From positions 50,447 through 114,446 of the forward strand of contig JADDOH010023668.1 in NCBI GenBank assembly GCA_016648135.1: a stretch of DNA of 64,000 nt, written 5' to 3'. The stretch's first letter is position 1, and every line of letters starts with the position of its first letter. A program made the position numbers and the translations under genes. Source of the DNA: Agrypnia vestita (Eukaryota; Arthropoda; Insecta; Trichoptera; Phryganeidae). The notes beneath the pieces were generated by a model. That model had not been told where the DNA came from. It did not search any database and saw only the letters and a list, made by a program, of their open reading frames with translations. Below, in pieces: positions 20,872-32,858 of this stretch.

Positions 20872-21607
20872 TTATCTATGGAAATTGATTACGACGGATA
20901 AGTATTTCTGAGATATTTAAGATACTAACTTGTATTACCAACTTCTATTAAAAGCACGACATTATTATTTATACATTATCTATACTAATTATATATACAT
21001 TATCTATGGAAATTGATTACGACGGATAAGTATTTCTGAGATATTTAAGATACTAACTTGTATTACCAACTTCTATTAAAAGCACAACATTATTATTTAT
21101 ACATTATCTATACTAATTATATATACATTATCTATGGAAATTGATTACGACGGATAAGTATTTCTGAGATATTTAAGATACTAACTTGTATTACCAACTT
21201 CTATTAAAAGCACAACATTATTATTTATACATTATCTATACTAATTATATATACATTATCTATGGAAATTGATTACGACGGATAAGTATTTCTGAGATAT
21301 TTAAGATACTAACTTGTATTACCAACTTCTATTAAAAGCACAACATTATTATTTATACATTATCTATACTAATTATATATACATTATCTATGGAAATTGA
21401 TTACGATGGATAAGTATTTCTGAGATATTTAAGATACTAACTTGTATTACCAACTTCTATTAAAAGCACAACATTATTATTTATACATTATCTATACTAA
21501 TTATATATACATTATCTATGGAAATTGATTACGACGGATAAGTATTTCTGAGATATTTAAGATACTAACTTGTATTACCAACTTCTATAAAAAGCACAAC
21601 ATTATTT
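20872..21607. repeat. 128-bp satellite array, nearly six copies
   Basis: GGAAATTGATTACGACGG recurs with start positions 20880, 21008, 21136, 21264, 21392 and 21520, exactly 128 bases apart. Copies are almost identical; I see single changes such as GACGG to GATGG in the fifth copy and CACGAC to CACAAC after the first. The last copy is cut off near 21607. Constant length and high identity imply recent amplification. Confidence 0.97.
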
Positions 21608-21684
21608 ACATGAAACATGCAAATTGGTTCGAGGAAATTCTAAAAATGTTTTATGTATTTTATGTATTATTTAATATACATAAT

Positions 21685-21942
21685 ATGTGGGCTATAAAAA
21701 CAAAGGATGCAATATTAAAAAAATCACAAAAATGTTTTGAATGCGCTTACCGAGGATTACTAATTTAAAATATATTGAATTCTAGATATGATGTATCTCT
21801 TCCAAAATCATGTTTCTTATAAATTTATAGGCTATGATTCCTATAGAATCTACAATTCAGTACACATTATAAATTAGTATTCCTCAATGACCGCATTCAA
21901 TTATTTTTTTTGATTTGCTGCCTTTGTTTTTGTAACCCACAT
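21685..21942. mobile_element. Palindromic MITE, TGTGGG family, copy 1
   Basis: Ends ATGTGGGCTATAAAAAC and GTTTTTGTAACCCACAT are inverted repeats. The interior is also palindromic: GAGGATTACTAATTTAAAA against the complement of AAATTAGTATTCCTC, centred on CTTATAAATTTATAGG. A second copy is at 48856-49090. No protein; no clear target duplication. Confidence 0.88.
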
Positions 21943-21945
21943 GCC

Positions 21946-22175
21946 AATTATAATAATTTCGTTCTCTCCGTCCGTCTGTCTGTAACTTCGTGTAGTGTCC
22001 GTAATTTCGTTCGAATACGGCTAAAAAACGAAATTAAACAGCCGGAGATGGAGCTTGAATCCCGGGCCAGCAAACTCGAAGGCGGCAACGATAGCGATGT
22101 TGCCACCACCGCATGTGCGTGACCCGTCAAAAATACAAAAGTACATATACGACTTAGTAAAGACCCGAACCATCT
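21946..22175 (-). mobile_element. SINE-like dispersed repeat, copy 1
   Basis: Shares with 23752-24010 the blocks TAATAATTTCGTT, CCGTCCGTCTGTCTGTAACTT, TCCGTAATTTCGTTCGAAT, CGGCTAAAAAA, GCCGGAGA and CCCGGGCCA, then a tail ACTTAG..AAG..CGAACCAT. Reverse-strand sequence ends in (CAGA)n-like repeats. The GC-rich head on the minus strand is tRNA-like at best. The minus orientation is a guess from the simple-repeat tail. Confidence 0.7.
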
Positions 22176-22269
22176 ATATAAAAAAGATTATAGGGCGCAC
22201 AATCTATTTTCTAAAATATACTTTACATACACTGGCTTTATAAACATTTTTTCCGAGAACAGTGATATC

Positions 22270-22340
22270 TCCGATATAGTGTAGTGGCTAGTATACCTGG
22301 CTCTCACCCAAGAGGCTACGGTTCGGTACCCGATACCGGA
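22270..22340 (+). tRNA. tRNA-Glu (CTC)-like sequence, degenerate
   Basis: A 71-base stretch follows insect tRNA-Glu closely: acceptor arm TCCGATA pairs with TACCGGA at six of seven positions; GTGTAGTGGCTAGTATACC is the D-arm; the anticodon loop CTCTCAC has anticodon CTC in a stem with one mismatch; the B-box reads GGTTCGGTACC. The T-stem pairs at only three of five positions and the usual A of GGTTCGA is G. It is therefore most likely a tRNA pseudogene or the head of a SINE rather than a working tRNA. Confidence 0.7.
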
Positions 22341-22344
22341 ATAT

Positions 22345-23751
22345 ATTTTTGATTTTATATTGATGTCTACTTTACTTATAATGTTAATAACTTAATTACA
22401 TACGTTGTCGCTACAGTGATATTATCATCAAAGGACAGTATCACCTGTAGTTTTACGCACAATCGCCAGGGTTTAAAATAGTACCATTAACTGCCGGCAT
22501 GGGAAATATAAAAAAAATGTTTAAATATTTTGATAATAGTCGTTATTACTATTTCATGGGTGTCGGCTATAAATAATAAAACACTTATTCTTAGAAACCG
22601 GCATGTAAAAATATCGTCATTTTGGTGGTTTAATGTATTTCTTATTTGGTTACAAGTATTGTAACAAAAATTTAAAATGAAGAAAAACTACGACAGCCGA
22701 AGACTCTCACTAAGAACCAATTTTCATAAAACATTAAATGAATAACGATATTTTAAATTACTTATTCGATAGCTCTTAGGTCTGAATGAGTAGAATATTA
22801 TAAAATTTATTGAACCAATTTATAACGAATCTTGATACAGTAAAGATTTTTTATAAAAAAAAATTGTATTAAATCAGATTAAACCTTATGTACATGGAGA
22901 AAATATGCGTAATCCATACCCATGTACTAACTGAACCTTAGCTTAAAATTCGATTTCTTGCTCAACAGTACTCGTACTTACGAAAACAGGAATAATCATG
23001 TCCTCTTTATTTGAAACTAAGAAGAAAACCACTTCCCACTAAACATTTACAACTCTCAATGCTCTACTATACTATTAAGATTTCTATCTTTCTTTAGCTT
23101 TTCAAAATATCAAGAATATAAGAAAAATGTTTTTGGAAACGCTTTCTTCATCGCGAGACATCGAGCGACCAAGATAAGGCAATTTTCTTTTATGTAATAT
23201 TTCAAAATATTACAAAATTTATTCCACATAAGTCGCAAACGAAGTTGGATTATTATTTACGAAGAGCGAAGAGCCCATAAACATGGTGATGAGATGAGAG
23301 TGATGTGAAGAAGGTGAATACTGAGGAAAGCCGGCGGAACACTGGCAGATTATATCTCGGTACAGGGACTTAACGTCACTAAGTGTATGCAAAGTGTGGA
23401 AAAGACACGGTGACATCGTTGCGTGAAACACTTAGTTATAAATATAACAATTTAGCTAGTTTTTGTACATGAACAGTTTTACTATACTTGCCGTCAAAAC
23501 AAATTTAAGTTATTTTTTGTTAACATTTTATTTAAAGCTATCACCGAGACAAATTCCATTTAACATCAAAAGTCGTGGAAATATTTTAAAGGACTTATTC
23601 CAGTTTGTTTGGGTAGTTAAGTACTATATCAAAAGACATGAAAATATTTCATTCTAAGTACTTGTTGGTTGGAATTGGCTTATTTCAGTTAAATAGATCG
23701 GATTTTCATTTAAAGATATTAAATGTTGGGTATGTACATTCAAAAATATTA
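22345..23751. other. No supported gene
   Basis: AT-rich with several short low-quality open frames on both strands. A small block near 22485-22610 repeats CCGGCATG twice. No exon signals linked to coding. Confidence 0.4.
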
Positions 23752-24010
23752 ATCAAACATAATAATTTCGTTGTCTGTCCGTCTGTCCCTCCGTCTGTCT
23801 GTCTGTCTCCGTAACTTCGTGTAACGTCCGTAATTTCGTTCGAATTCACGGCTAAAAAAAACAAATTAAACGGCCGGAGAGGAACCCGGGCCACCAAACC
23901 CGAACTGGCCGTTTCACGCCTGTCGCTACGGCCGCCTCTCCGTGGAGCGCCAAATAGATGCTATAAATATAAATATATACTAGGACTTAGCGAAGAAGCG
24001 AACCATGTTC
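23752..24010 (-). mobile_element. SINE-like dispersed repeat, copy 2
   Basis: Same family as 21946-22175, fuller at its GC-rich end (GGCCGTTTCACGCCTGTCGC, CGGCCGCCTCTCCGTGGAGC). It contains a TCTG/TCCG simple repeat near 23773-23810. The two copies lie in the same orientation. Confidence 0.7.
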
Positions 24011-27000
24011 CGTCATTTATGACGGGTTGTAGCTAGTTTGCTTAATAAACGGCGACAAAAATGATGAAGACATTTGAAACGTAAACATTTCAATACAGAA
24101 TTAAGATGCATTATAATTTCTCGTGCGGTGTCTTTTCTATGGGAACATTAATCACGTATTAAATTGATGTTACCTACCTAACACGCAATGTAAATATCCG
24201 GATGCGGCGTTGGCCAACTTACCTCCAAAAAAGGAAGAAAATAGGCAATTTTCTCCACGGTTTTAGGAGAAGATAAGTACAAGGGATAAGTGTTAAGAAC
24301 GGAATATGATTTTTTAACAGAAATACTTGTAATTTATATAAATTAACTTTTAAACGCCACTTATTTATATAAATTATAATCATGTTTTGATTTTTTCTAT
24401 GCATCAAGCAACAAGAAGGAGAAATCAAAAGAGACACGGGTGTATGAACTGAGTAAATTAACATCTACAAATACTTAGGTCAAGGGTTCGATTACTGCAA
24501 CCCGCTTTCATATTTTCAAGGCACATTGGCTTGGCAGTTTCTAAAATTGTTGTCTTCCCACTTGCACTAAATAATCAATTACATTATATCCGATGAGCAT
24601 ACTATAAAATTCTAAAATAAAATCTATTATTTATGAATTCATAGGGTAATTTTAAATACTAGTGTGGACATTTTTTTTAAAAATTTTTTAGAAAAATAGC
24701 GCTGTACAAATTATGCTTATTTTTTTCAATTTTATTATGGCGCACAAAAAATCGAATAAAAAGATCGCGAAAATTCTGGATCGAAGATTTATTTTTATAA
24801 AAATGGTAAAAAAAATAAACAAGATTTGTCCAGAAATTAATTAGCTGACATTTTTACGTACGTATTTGGTTCATAAATTAATATATATTTTTAAATCACT
24901 CATTATTCATACCCCGTAATCCCATTTGCAATAATGTAAGACGCGTCCGATCCCTGGAGTATAATGAATCAAAGTGTTCCCTATTTAATTTCTTAGCTAG
25001 AAATAACAGGGGTATGCAACAGGAAGCTCTTGAAAAAAAAGACTAAGTTAAAACATTAACAATATAGTTTTTTTTTAAGTAGACGGTATAAAAAGTATTT
25101 TTAATTTAAATTCAACTGAATTTCAAAATCAAAAGAGGATGAATGAATCTAAATCCTTTTAACATGCTTTTGTTTAACTCTCTTTGTCTGTTTGTTGTGG
25201 TGGAATATTGTAATAGATTTTTCACCAATCTCCCGACTAGCTAGAGCTTTCAACATTTACGTTTCATTACATTCATTTATTAAAGTGGATTATTTCGATT
25301 AAAATTTAATAATCACGTCACTCACAACCAAGAGCCGCAGAAAGAGCTGAAGAATATGCCGTTCGAAAATTTGTTAATACATATTTGGATACTGCGTGGG
25401 TGATGTCAAAAAATCGATTACGAAAGAAATCATATAAAAGCATGCCTTAAATTTTTTTATTTACTTGTTTATAAACAGAGAGCACGATTTTTTAAAGTAA
25501 ACTAAACGCTTAGCTTTCTTTAACGGCACGTGTCCACGAACGTGATTTTCGGCATGGGAAAATCTCTGAGTCTGAGAAAAGTAATTTTTTTAGAAGTTTC
25601 TAATTTAATGCATCCTGCATGTCTAACTTTTCAGAACAAATTATCCTAAGTAATTATGACTCAAGGTGACGTTCATGCTCTGCACATGATACTGAGATCA
25701 TCGTGTCTCATTCCGTGAACGCGGGCCGTAAAAAATAAAATATTAGGTTCAGAATAAAAACGGTTCAAGTACTTCCTCCAGATTTTTTTTTCCGAACTTG
25801 CGTGTTTCGCATTGTGGACCCCGAGGGTTATGACGCACGGAGGTATGGCGTGCCGGATCCCAATTTGTTTGGCAACGTCGATAAGTAATAACAATAACGT
25901 CTTGCCCATCAGTTAGCAATATCTGGCCGAAACTAAATAAAATGAAGCGGTGCCGCTGCGATTTTCTATCGCAACAAATCACCAACACGCCAAGGCGGGA
26001 ATTACGAAACCGGCGAATCGGGCCAATTCGACAAACATCTCAATTTCATGTACCGCGTCGAATGGGAGATTTGAACCAGAAATAAATTAATAATGGTGCG
26101 GTGTCAAACATAATCGTGTAAATAAATCGGCTAATTTAATAACGGCGAATTGAAATTTCTTGTCAGTAAAATAAAAAGGCGTTATAACGACGTTAGTACT
26201 TTAATATGTTACGTCCCTTGTGAAAATAGAAATACGTATCACACATACCGTATAAACAGTAATTTTTTTCTGATTTAGGTTTTGATTTCAGCATAATTAA
26301 GTAATCATCTTTCTCTATACCCCATTCTCTGCGAACGGATACTAGTGTCTGTTTTCAACGGAATCGCTTGTTAATTTTTTTTCCTGTAGTTATCAGTAGA
26401 ATCTTCGTTCCATTTGTAGTAACATTTGTCGAATTCCATCCTAAATGAAAAAATATTAAGATCGTTTCCGATAAATCCCATTAAAACGTTCCCAAAAACT
26501 CATGATATTAAATTGCTGTATTTCCAAACCTGAAAACAGACTGGGCGTAATGTAATGATAATATAGTATATTGAAAAAATTACATTTTATTTTATTGAAA
26601 TATATTTTGAATAGGTTGTTTAATGGACCTACAAAGGTATCCAGGGGCTGTAAAGCTGATTGAAATGACGATAGTGGTAGAAAGCAAGTAACCTGCGCTC
26701 CATTGAAACATAAAAAAAAATTAAATAAAAATTTTATAAATTGATCTAGGATTGTGTTGTGAAAATATTTCAGTTACTTTTTTTTTGCCAAAAATCGTTC
26801 ATCATCGAATATAAAGTTTTCCGAGCCGGGACCCGCCGGCACGATCGGTAGTCCGCTTGATGTATGAAACACGATTGCGAGGTCTTGCATGCATTTTGAA
26901 TCCAACTTTTACGAGATGCTGGAAGTAAAAATCACGATTGCTCCCACTACTTGGATAAAGTGAACAACTTTACAGTGTGAGAATTATTAATGGCGTACGA

Positions 27001-30000
27001 AAAATAATACGGTCCAGAAAGTCCATCGACGAAGATATACACTGGTTGGATAAGGTGATGTATAGTATTTTTGCGGTGTACACAATAGGTAATATTTTTA
27101 CTATTATGTTTATCATTTGTTTATTAACACCGCGCGCTCGTTTGCCACCAAAATGTTAAGGTTTCTGGTTGTCGTTATACTTCCCCCCATAAGCATAAAA
27201 GCAATTATTTGACAAAATCACATTTTGAGATACGGGTCCTTTGTTTATTTAATGAATTTTGCGTAATAAAAAAACACAAATTTTAATAAATGTTCTTATT
27301 AATGATAATATATTTTAAAACGATTTTTTTGATAACTTAACTGCTTTACAAAAAATCATGAATTAATTAAAATATACTGTAATTAATTAAAGTATACTGT
27401 ATTATTAATTAGAATCAATATAGTTTTTGTGAAAATTACCAAACAATATGATGTTTTCGCACTAAAATTAATTTTATATTGCTTTACAATTTCTTATAGA
27501 ACATTACCACATATTTTACTCATTTTGTGATTTTTCGCAAAAGCTGCCTATATGCTTATGAGGGCAGTAAAATGATAAATATAATAATACACACATTTTA
27601 ATCAGCATAATTTAATTTATAAAATGCTTTTATTAGAATCTATTTTATTTTTAATATTCAATTCAAATATAAAACATTGTGAGTATTTATTTATTTTATT
27701 TTGAATATTATTTACAGCCTCATATTGTACCTATAAAAATACTTTGTTTATAAACTCGCGTGGTTATAAACAAAGTTATTTATATCAATGTGATTTAAGG
27801 ATGTATTTTATTTCTCCAAAATACTTTCCAAAAAATTACGATAAATATAGTAGCATTTGCGATGAACAATTAGACATCGTCATTGTCTGTCTGACTATCA
27901 TATCATTAGCTTCACATGCCCGAACCATCTTCTTCCACAAATTATTCTTATCGACCGCTCTACTGCGTTAGATTTGCTATTTCCAAGTTCCGCCGGCAGG
28001 GCGCCGGTATTAATATCGCTTGTAAATAATAGTAAACGAAATTTGAGGTAGTGCATTTTCGAACGAAATCAGAAATAATTAGAAACGGTAGGTATCACGA
28101 TAAAAGCTGGCACGAACAGCACATTCAAAAGAGTGTCGGTACATGTGGATAAGCGCCAGACGCGCTGCCATGTTGAGAACGCAACTTTAAAATACTGTCT
28201 GTCTTTCTAGTGCGCATTTATAACTAAAATATGTGTATACTATTATATACTAATACTATAATAGCACTATACTATAATACTAATATATAATACCACTGAT
28301 ACTATAATAATATATTTATACTATAATAACAGCGCAGCAAAGACCACATAAAATATTTGTTGGCATCAATCGACTGCACGAAGTGTTTGAATTTGAATTG
28401 ATCATTCGACAATTATATTCCGAACGCCATTCAATGCTCGCGTTGTTATAATACTACATATTTATAGATAAAGTGTGTGTTTTTATGTACGTACTTAAGA
28501 TTTATTTTACCATATAGAGGGTACTAGTAATTTCACATTTCATTTTTATTCGATTCTTTAACACTAATCTTTAACACTAACAATTAATCAACCTGCATGC
28601 ATACAAGAAATACGTATATGTGAGTAGTGCCAGCTTTCACCGTGATATCAAAAATCGGTCAAATAACTTTTATATCTATAAAACTTATAAATCTTTTTAA
28701 GTGGTCTAAGTGAGTACCTACAAAACCGCGTGTGACTAAGATTACCTTTTCACTTTACGATTCGGGATAAAATTGTTAACTTCCCAGGAAATGCGCTTTC
28801 TGCAGAGAATAATGTATAAAGTGTCCATTCACTCGATACTGCATTCAATGTGCATTGAAAATATCCAAACCGACCTGTCGTGTAATAGAAAAACTAAAAT
28901 TTAGCGAATACGCAGTGATGAAATGTGAAAATTTTGAACAAGTCACACTTGAATATGCTAGTATAATAAGTGAACATTAAATTGGAATGAAATACTTTTA
29001 AATCGACGGCGAACGAAACAAATAGAAAATATAAAATCACCATCACTCGAACATAAATATTACAAAACAATGACGAAAAATACATAACCGAGGATATAAA
29101 GAATGTAAATTTTCTACAGATATTTTAGCCACATTCTGAAAAATCGCAAGATTTTTTCTCCTCCCATTTATAGCGTATAATAATGACTCGTTTTTCTGGA
29201 CCATTCGTTGATTACGTCTCGGCTATGATTAACTTGTGTGAGTTTACTTATTTCACACTCGATAAAATATCACGATTTCTTCATTAAAAAAAAGAATCAT
29301 TTTTATTCGCTAGAACCGAATCGAACCTGCGATCCTTTTATCTCTTGAAACCAGACAAGAAGTTTAGCCAATTTAGATTATTTTTATGATTGCGAACTAT
29401 TTTGATGCATCGTATTTTATATGATGCCTTTCCTCTAGTGATATGATAAATTGTGATTGTGTTTGGTGTGTGACTGCAACGTGGTATAAGGATAAGAGGT
29501 TTCATTTATTGCGTACCAGTGATGTTCGCCTGATTACGAATAACTACAGTTATCAATATCCGTTACAATCGAACACCAATCACGCAATCACAGTTAAATA
29601 CTATCACGGTTTATCTCATCACTAGTTCGGACTCTTGAGAGCATGATTATAAATGCAATAAATATTTTTTAAAGGCGTAATCATTATGATTTTATTTTGT
29701 TTGTTTTTTATTAACTCAATATTTCTCAGTTTCGGCGGGCATTATAAATACTGGAGCGATATTTTGGCGGTAAATGTTGCGAAAATACCAATTTATAAGT
29801 CATGATAACCTTTTCTTTGGATCTGGATGCGCTCGGTCGCTTCTGGACCCGACTTTTATAAATAAAATGTACCAACTCTGAAAAGGTTGTGGTCCGTTGG
29901 CCTTTAAAGAGAAATCTTTCACCATTAATAAATCTCAGGAGACAGATTTCCTGGCGGTTTGAAAAAGTTTGAGGAAAAACATTAAAGTGGTACGCCATCT

Positions 30001-32269
30001 TGCGGAATAACATACTTCGTGGATTAAAAACATGTGCGTTTCACAAAAATTCTGCTTTGAGCTTAAATAAATATTTATTCCGTTAACCATTTTTATACGT
30101 CAGAAAATACGATGTGGTTAAAACGTACGGTTTATTTGATAGATGATAAATCATATATAATACTATTCAAAAGCTGCATAAAAAAATATATATAAACGAA
30201 AAATTTAATTAGATCACTGTTACGTAATTCATTGAAAGCCTATCGATTATATATATCCTGGTTTAAAAGGGAAAACAAACTTTTAAAATTGAGTAAGCTA
30301 ATTATCAGTAATTGAAATAAATGTTTACACAACAGCTTAATAGAAAAACTGGAACGTTGAAACATTCAATAAACATCATTAACTTATCATTTATTTGTTT
30401 CCTGCTGTTATTAACTTTTATTATATTGTATAATTAATACAAATACACGCTCGTCTAGTCCCGTTTTTCATGGAAACCAAGCTTATTGTATTTTTCAAAA
30501 TACAGTACTTGCTACGTTTGAAAAATAATGAGAATGCAACGGAAAACATGAGTAGAGAAGCCTTACATAACTAGAATTTCTAGGGCGGAAACGAAATAAA
30601 CCAAAATGAAGCATGTATATTGTAATATTCCCATAAAAATTATTCAGATTTTTTAATATTTAATTTCGCTCTTTTTCCAAGTATATATTAATGTAGGTAC
30701 AACTCATGCTCCAGTGTACAGACTGCACGCGCCTGTGAAAATGGCATTGAAATGTGTACATATTTTGAGGCGCTACACTCAGTCTAAAAGCACACTCCTA
30801 TAACCACTCGCTTGTCCTGGTACAAAATAGTGGACTTCCACAGAAATCCCTTAAAGTAGTCATGTTCAAAAATGTGGATCGCGCGTAAAAAACCTTTAAT
30901 GTATTTAAAAGATTATAAGAAAACTGATACGATAAGAAAATGTTCATGTTGTTTGTTTATTTATATAAGACAAATACTTATTATCTTTGTACACTCACAT
31001 AGAAAATAATGTAATGAAGGTAAAGTCTTGATCCTGACTATGTTTGTTAAAATGCGGGGCAAGCAAGTGGATAAAGAAGATTGATGGGCTGTTCTTGCAA
31101 GTAAAAACTTAACTGAATAGTGGGTACATAAAGGAAATAAAGTACAAAGACATTTTCAATACTAACCAAAATCGTTCTCATTTAGCTACTTAAAGTATTA
31201 TGTAACAAACGCCACTCTGTCACAGGCTGTGCGGACCGAGTGGGCGATTCGACTGTAAATTATAGCAATTAATTATGTTACAAGACAAGACCGTCTTGTA
31301 ATTTCAATGAGAACTCTTTCGCGACATTTTCTCGCTTTGAATTTCTTCGATATTCACGATTCGAACCCACCATTCGCAGCAAGAATATGCCATAAGACTA
31401 GTCATTACTGGCATGCACTTGTATCTCAGCGTGGACTCATTTTAAACTTGAAGCTAGCACGGAAACTTTGACAAGATGGCAGAATATAGAATAATAGCCT
31501 CGTATCGATTGTCATTTGAACCCTACCGGTCCGCCAAGTTACGGACATGGCACTACCGCAAAGTACCGGGTGGCGGTGCAAAGTACAGGGGGCGGTGCAG
31601 GGGGTGAAATGGCAACTCGGTAAGTGACGAAGCCCTAAAAAGGGCAAATGAATTCCGAGGAACCCGCCAACTTTAAAAGGCGTCGCATGCTCGTTTATAC
31701 ATAGGAATTGAATTATCAAATTTCCTGGGAGAAGGGAACATTAATTAACAATCGCCTGGAACGGGACATTCGATATAGTGAAAAAAGTTTTACTTCGATT
31801 ATACGCCGTGAATCATAAAGTGAGGTCGGTAATTGCGAAGTCTTAGAAGGGTTGCGAAGTTCTCGGGGGAAGGACTACCCATCGCAGCGAGGAGATACGT
31901 GGAAAGAACTCTTAGACTTCGTTTAACAAATTTCAATGTGATTAAATATCTCGGTGATGGAAGCAGAGCGTACTTCCGGGTACTTAAGTTTTTTAATTAA
32001 ATCAATTTTACTTAATGCAAAAAAATTCTAATGTACACTTAAAATCTCGAACGGGCAATCGATGACGTCCCACCTTTTTTATAACATTCCTCTAATATCT
32101 AAAAGTGTAGTTAAATGAGAAAAAAATGAAAAAAATATTTGAAATAAACCGAATACACAACAATGGGGTGTTGGAATTTTTGTGTATGCATTTGGCAGTA
32201 TCATTGACGACAACTATATGTATAAATTGAGTATTTAATGTTATCTTCTTCTTCAAACACAGAAAAATA
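24011..32269. other. 8-kb stretch without recognised genes
   Basis: Mostly AT-rich single-copy-looking DNA. Less AT-rich islands lie near 25660-26070, 26815-27010, 29750-30010 and 31490-31960; open frames inside them (for example 25749-25988, 29726-30013 and 31426-31719, all minus) match nothing known and lack paired splice signals. A tRNA-like B-box on the minus strand is at 29319-29328. Degenerate TACTATAA repeats occupy about 28240-28330. If the gene starting at 51525 extends leftward, this may be its first intron, but that is inference. Confidence 0.4.
29311..29385 (-). repeat. tRNA-like sequence, possible SINE head
   Basis: On the minus strand TTGGCTAAACTTCTTGTC resembles an A-box region, followed about 30 bases on by GCAGGTTCGATTC, a good B-box. 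Stems are poor, so a tRNA-derived repeat is likelier than a tRNA. Confidence 0.3.
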
Positions 32270-32400
32270 ATTTTGTGGTGACTTTATTAATATAATTAAT
32301 AGAAATAAACTTTGTTTTCACCACTTTTTTATTGAAAATATCAACATGTTTCAGAGCCTATGGCCCCTTCGTCAGTATATAATTATTATTAGTATACAAG
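32270..32400 (-). mobile_element. Penelope-like or retrotransposon terminal fragment
   Basis: GTTTTCACCACTTTTTTATT, ATCAACATGTTTCAGAGCC and ATGGCCCCTTCGTCAG resemble the terminal region seen next to Penelope-like coding sequence (compare GTTTTCACTATGTATTTTAT at about 55335-55354). No protein is encoded here. Confidence 0.4.
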
Positions 32401-32520
32401 TTTATTTATATTAATTATTTAATGGTATCGTTTACAATTAATTGTATTATTTAATTGTAATTGTAAAGACATCGCCCATTGCCGAATTTTTACAACTTCA
32501 TTTTATAAATCTTGCCCATT

Positions 32521-32706
32521 AGTAGCTTGTTGGTCTTGTGGTTAGGACATTCGCCTCGTGATCCAAAGGTCGCGGGTTCGAACCTCACTCCAGGCTAGCA
32601 AGTTAGTCCTATTTTCATAGCACAAGCGTTTAGCTTAGTTTGAAAATAGTAAGAATATTGATGTGACACATATTCCGTGTTCGCATCTCTATTTTTAAAA
32701 AAAAAA
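32521..32706 (+). mobile_element. tRNA-derived SINE
   Basis: The head shows an A-box-like TGGTCTTGTGGTTAGG and an exact B-box GGGTTCGAACC (32574-32584) at tRNA spacing, but the anticodon and T stems do not pair well. A non-tRNA body with GTGACACATATTCCGTGTTC leads to a TTTTTAAAAAAAAAA tail near 32690-32706. The layout (tRNA-like head, body, A-rich end) is that of a SINE. Confidence 0.65.
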
Positions 32707-32818
32707 TTAAAATGAATATTTTCCAACACAATGTTTTGTCGGGTTGTTTTTGCACAATTTTGAGAAATGGACTTTTAAAGTGCCTGTAATGATTCTATTT
32801 TTTTAAATAAAAAAGGCT

Positions 32819-32858
32819 AATACTAATATTTAAAGTTTTAATTCAAATATTAGTATTC
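32819..32858. repeat. Hairpin
   Basis: AATACTAATATTT and AAATATTAGTATT are exact complements around a short AT loop. Confidence 0.8.

Noticed and set aside
22345..23750. Several short open frames on both strands
   Set aside because: Low complexity, no motifs, no paired splice signals.
31340..31380. tRNA-like B-box GGGTTCGAATCG on the minus strand
   Set aside because: No matching A-box at the right distance and no stems; too weak to call.
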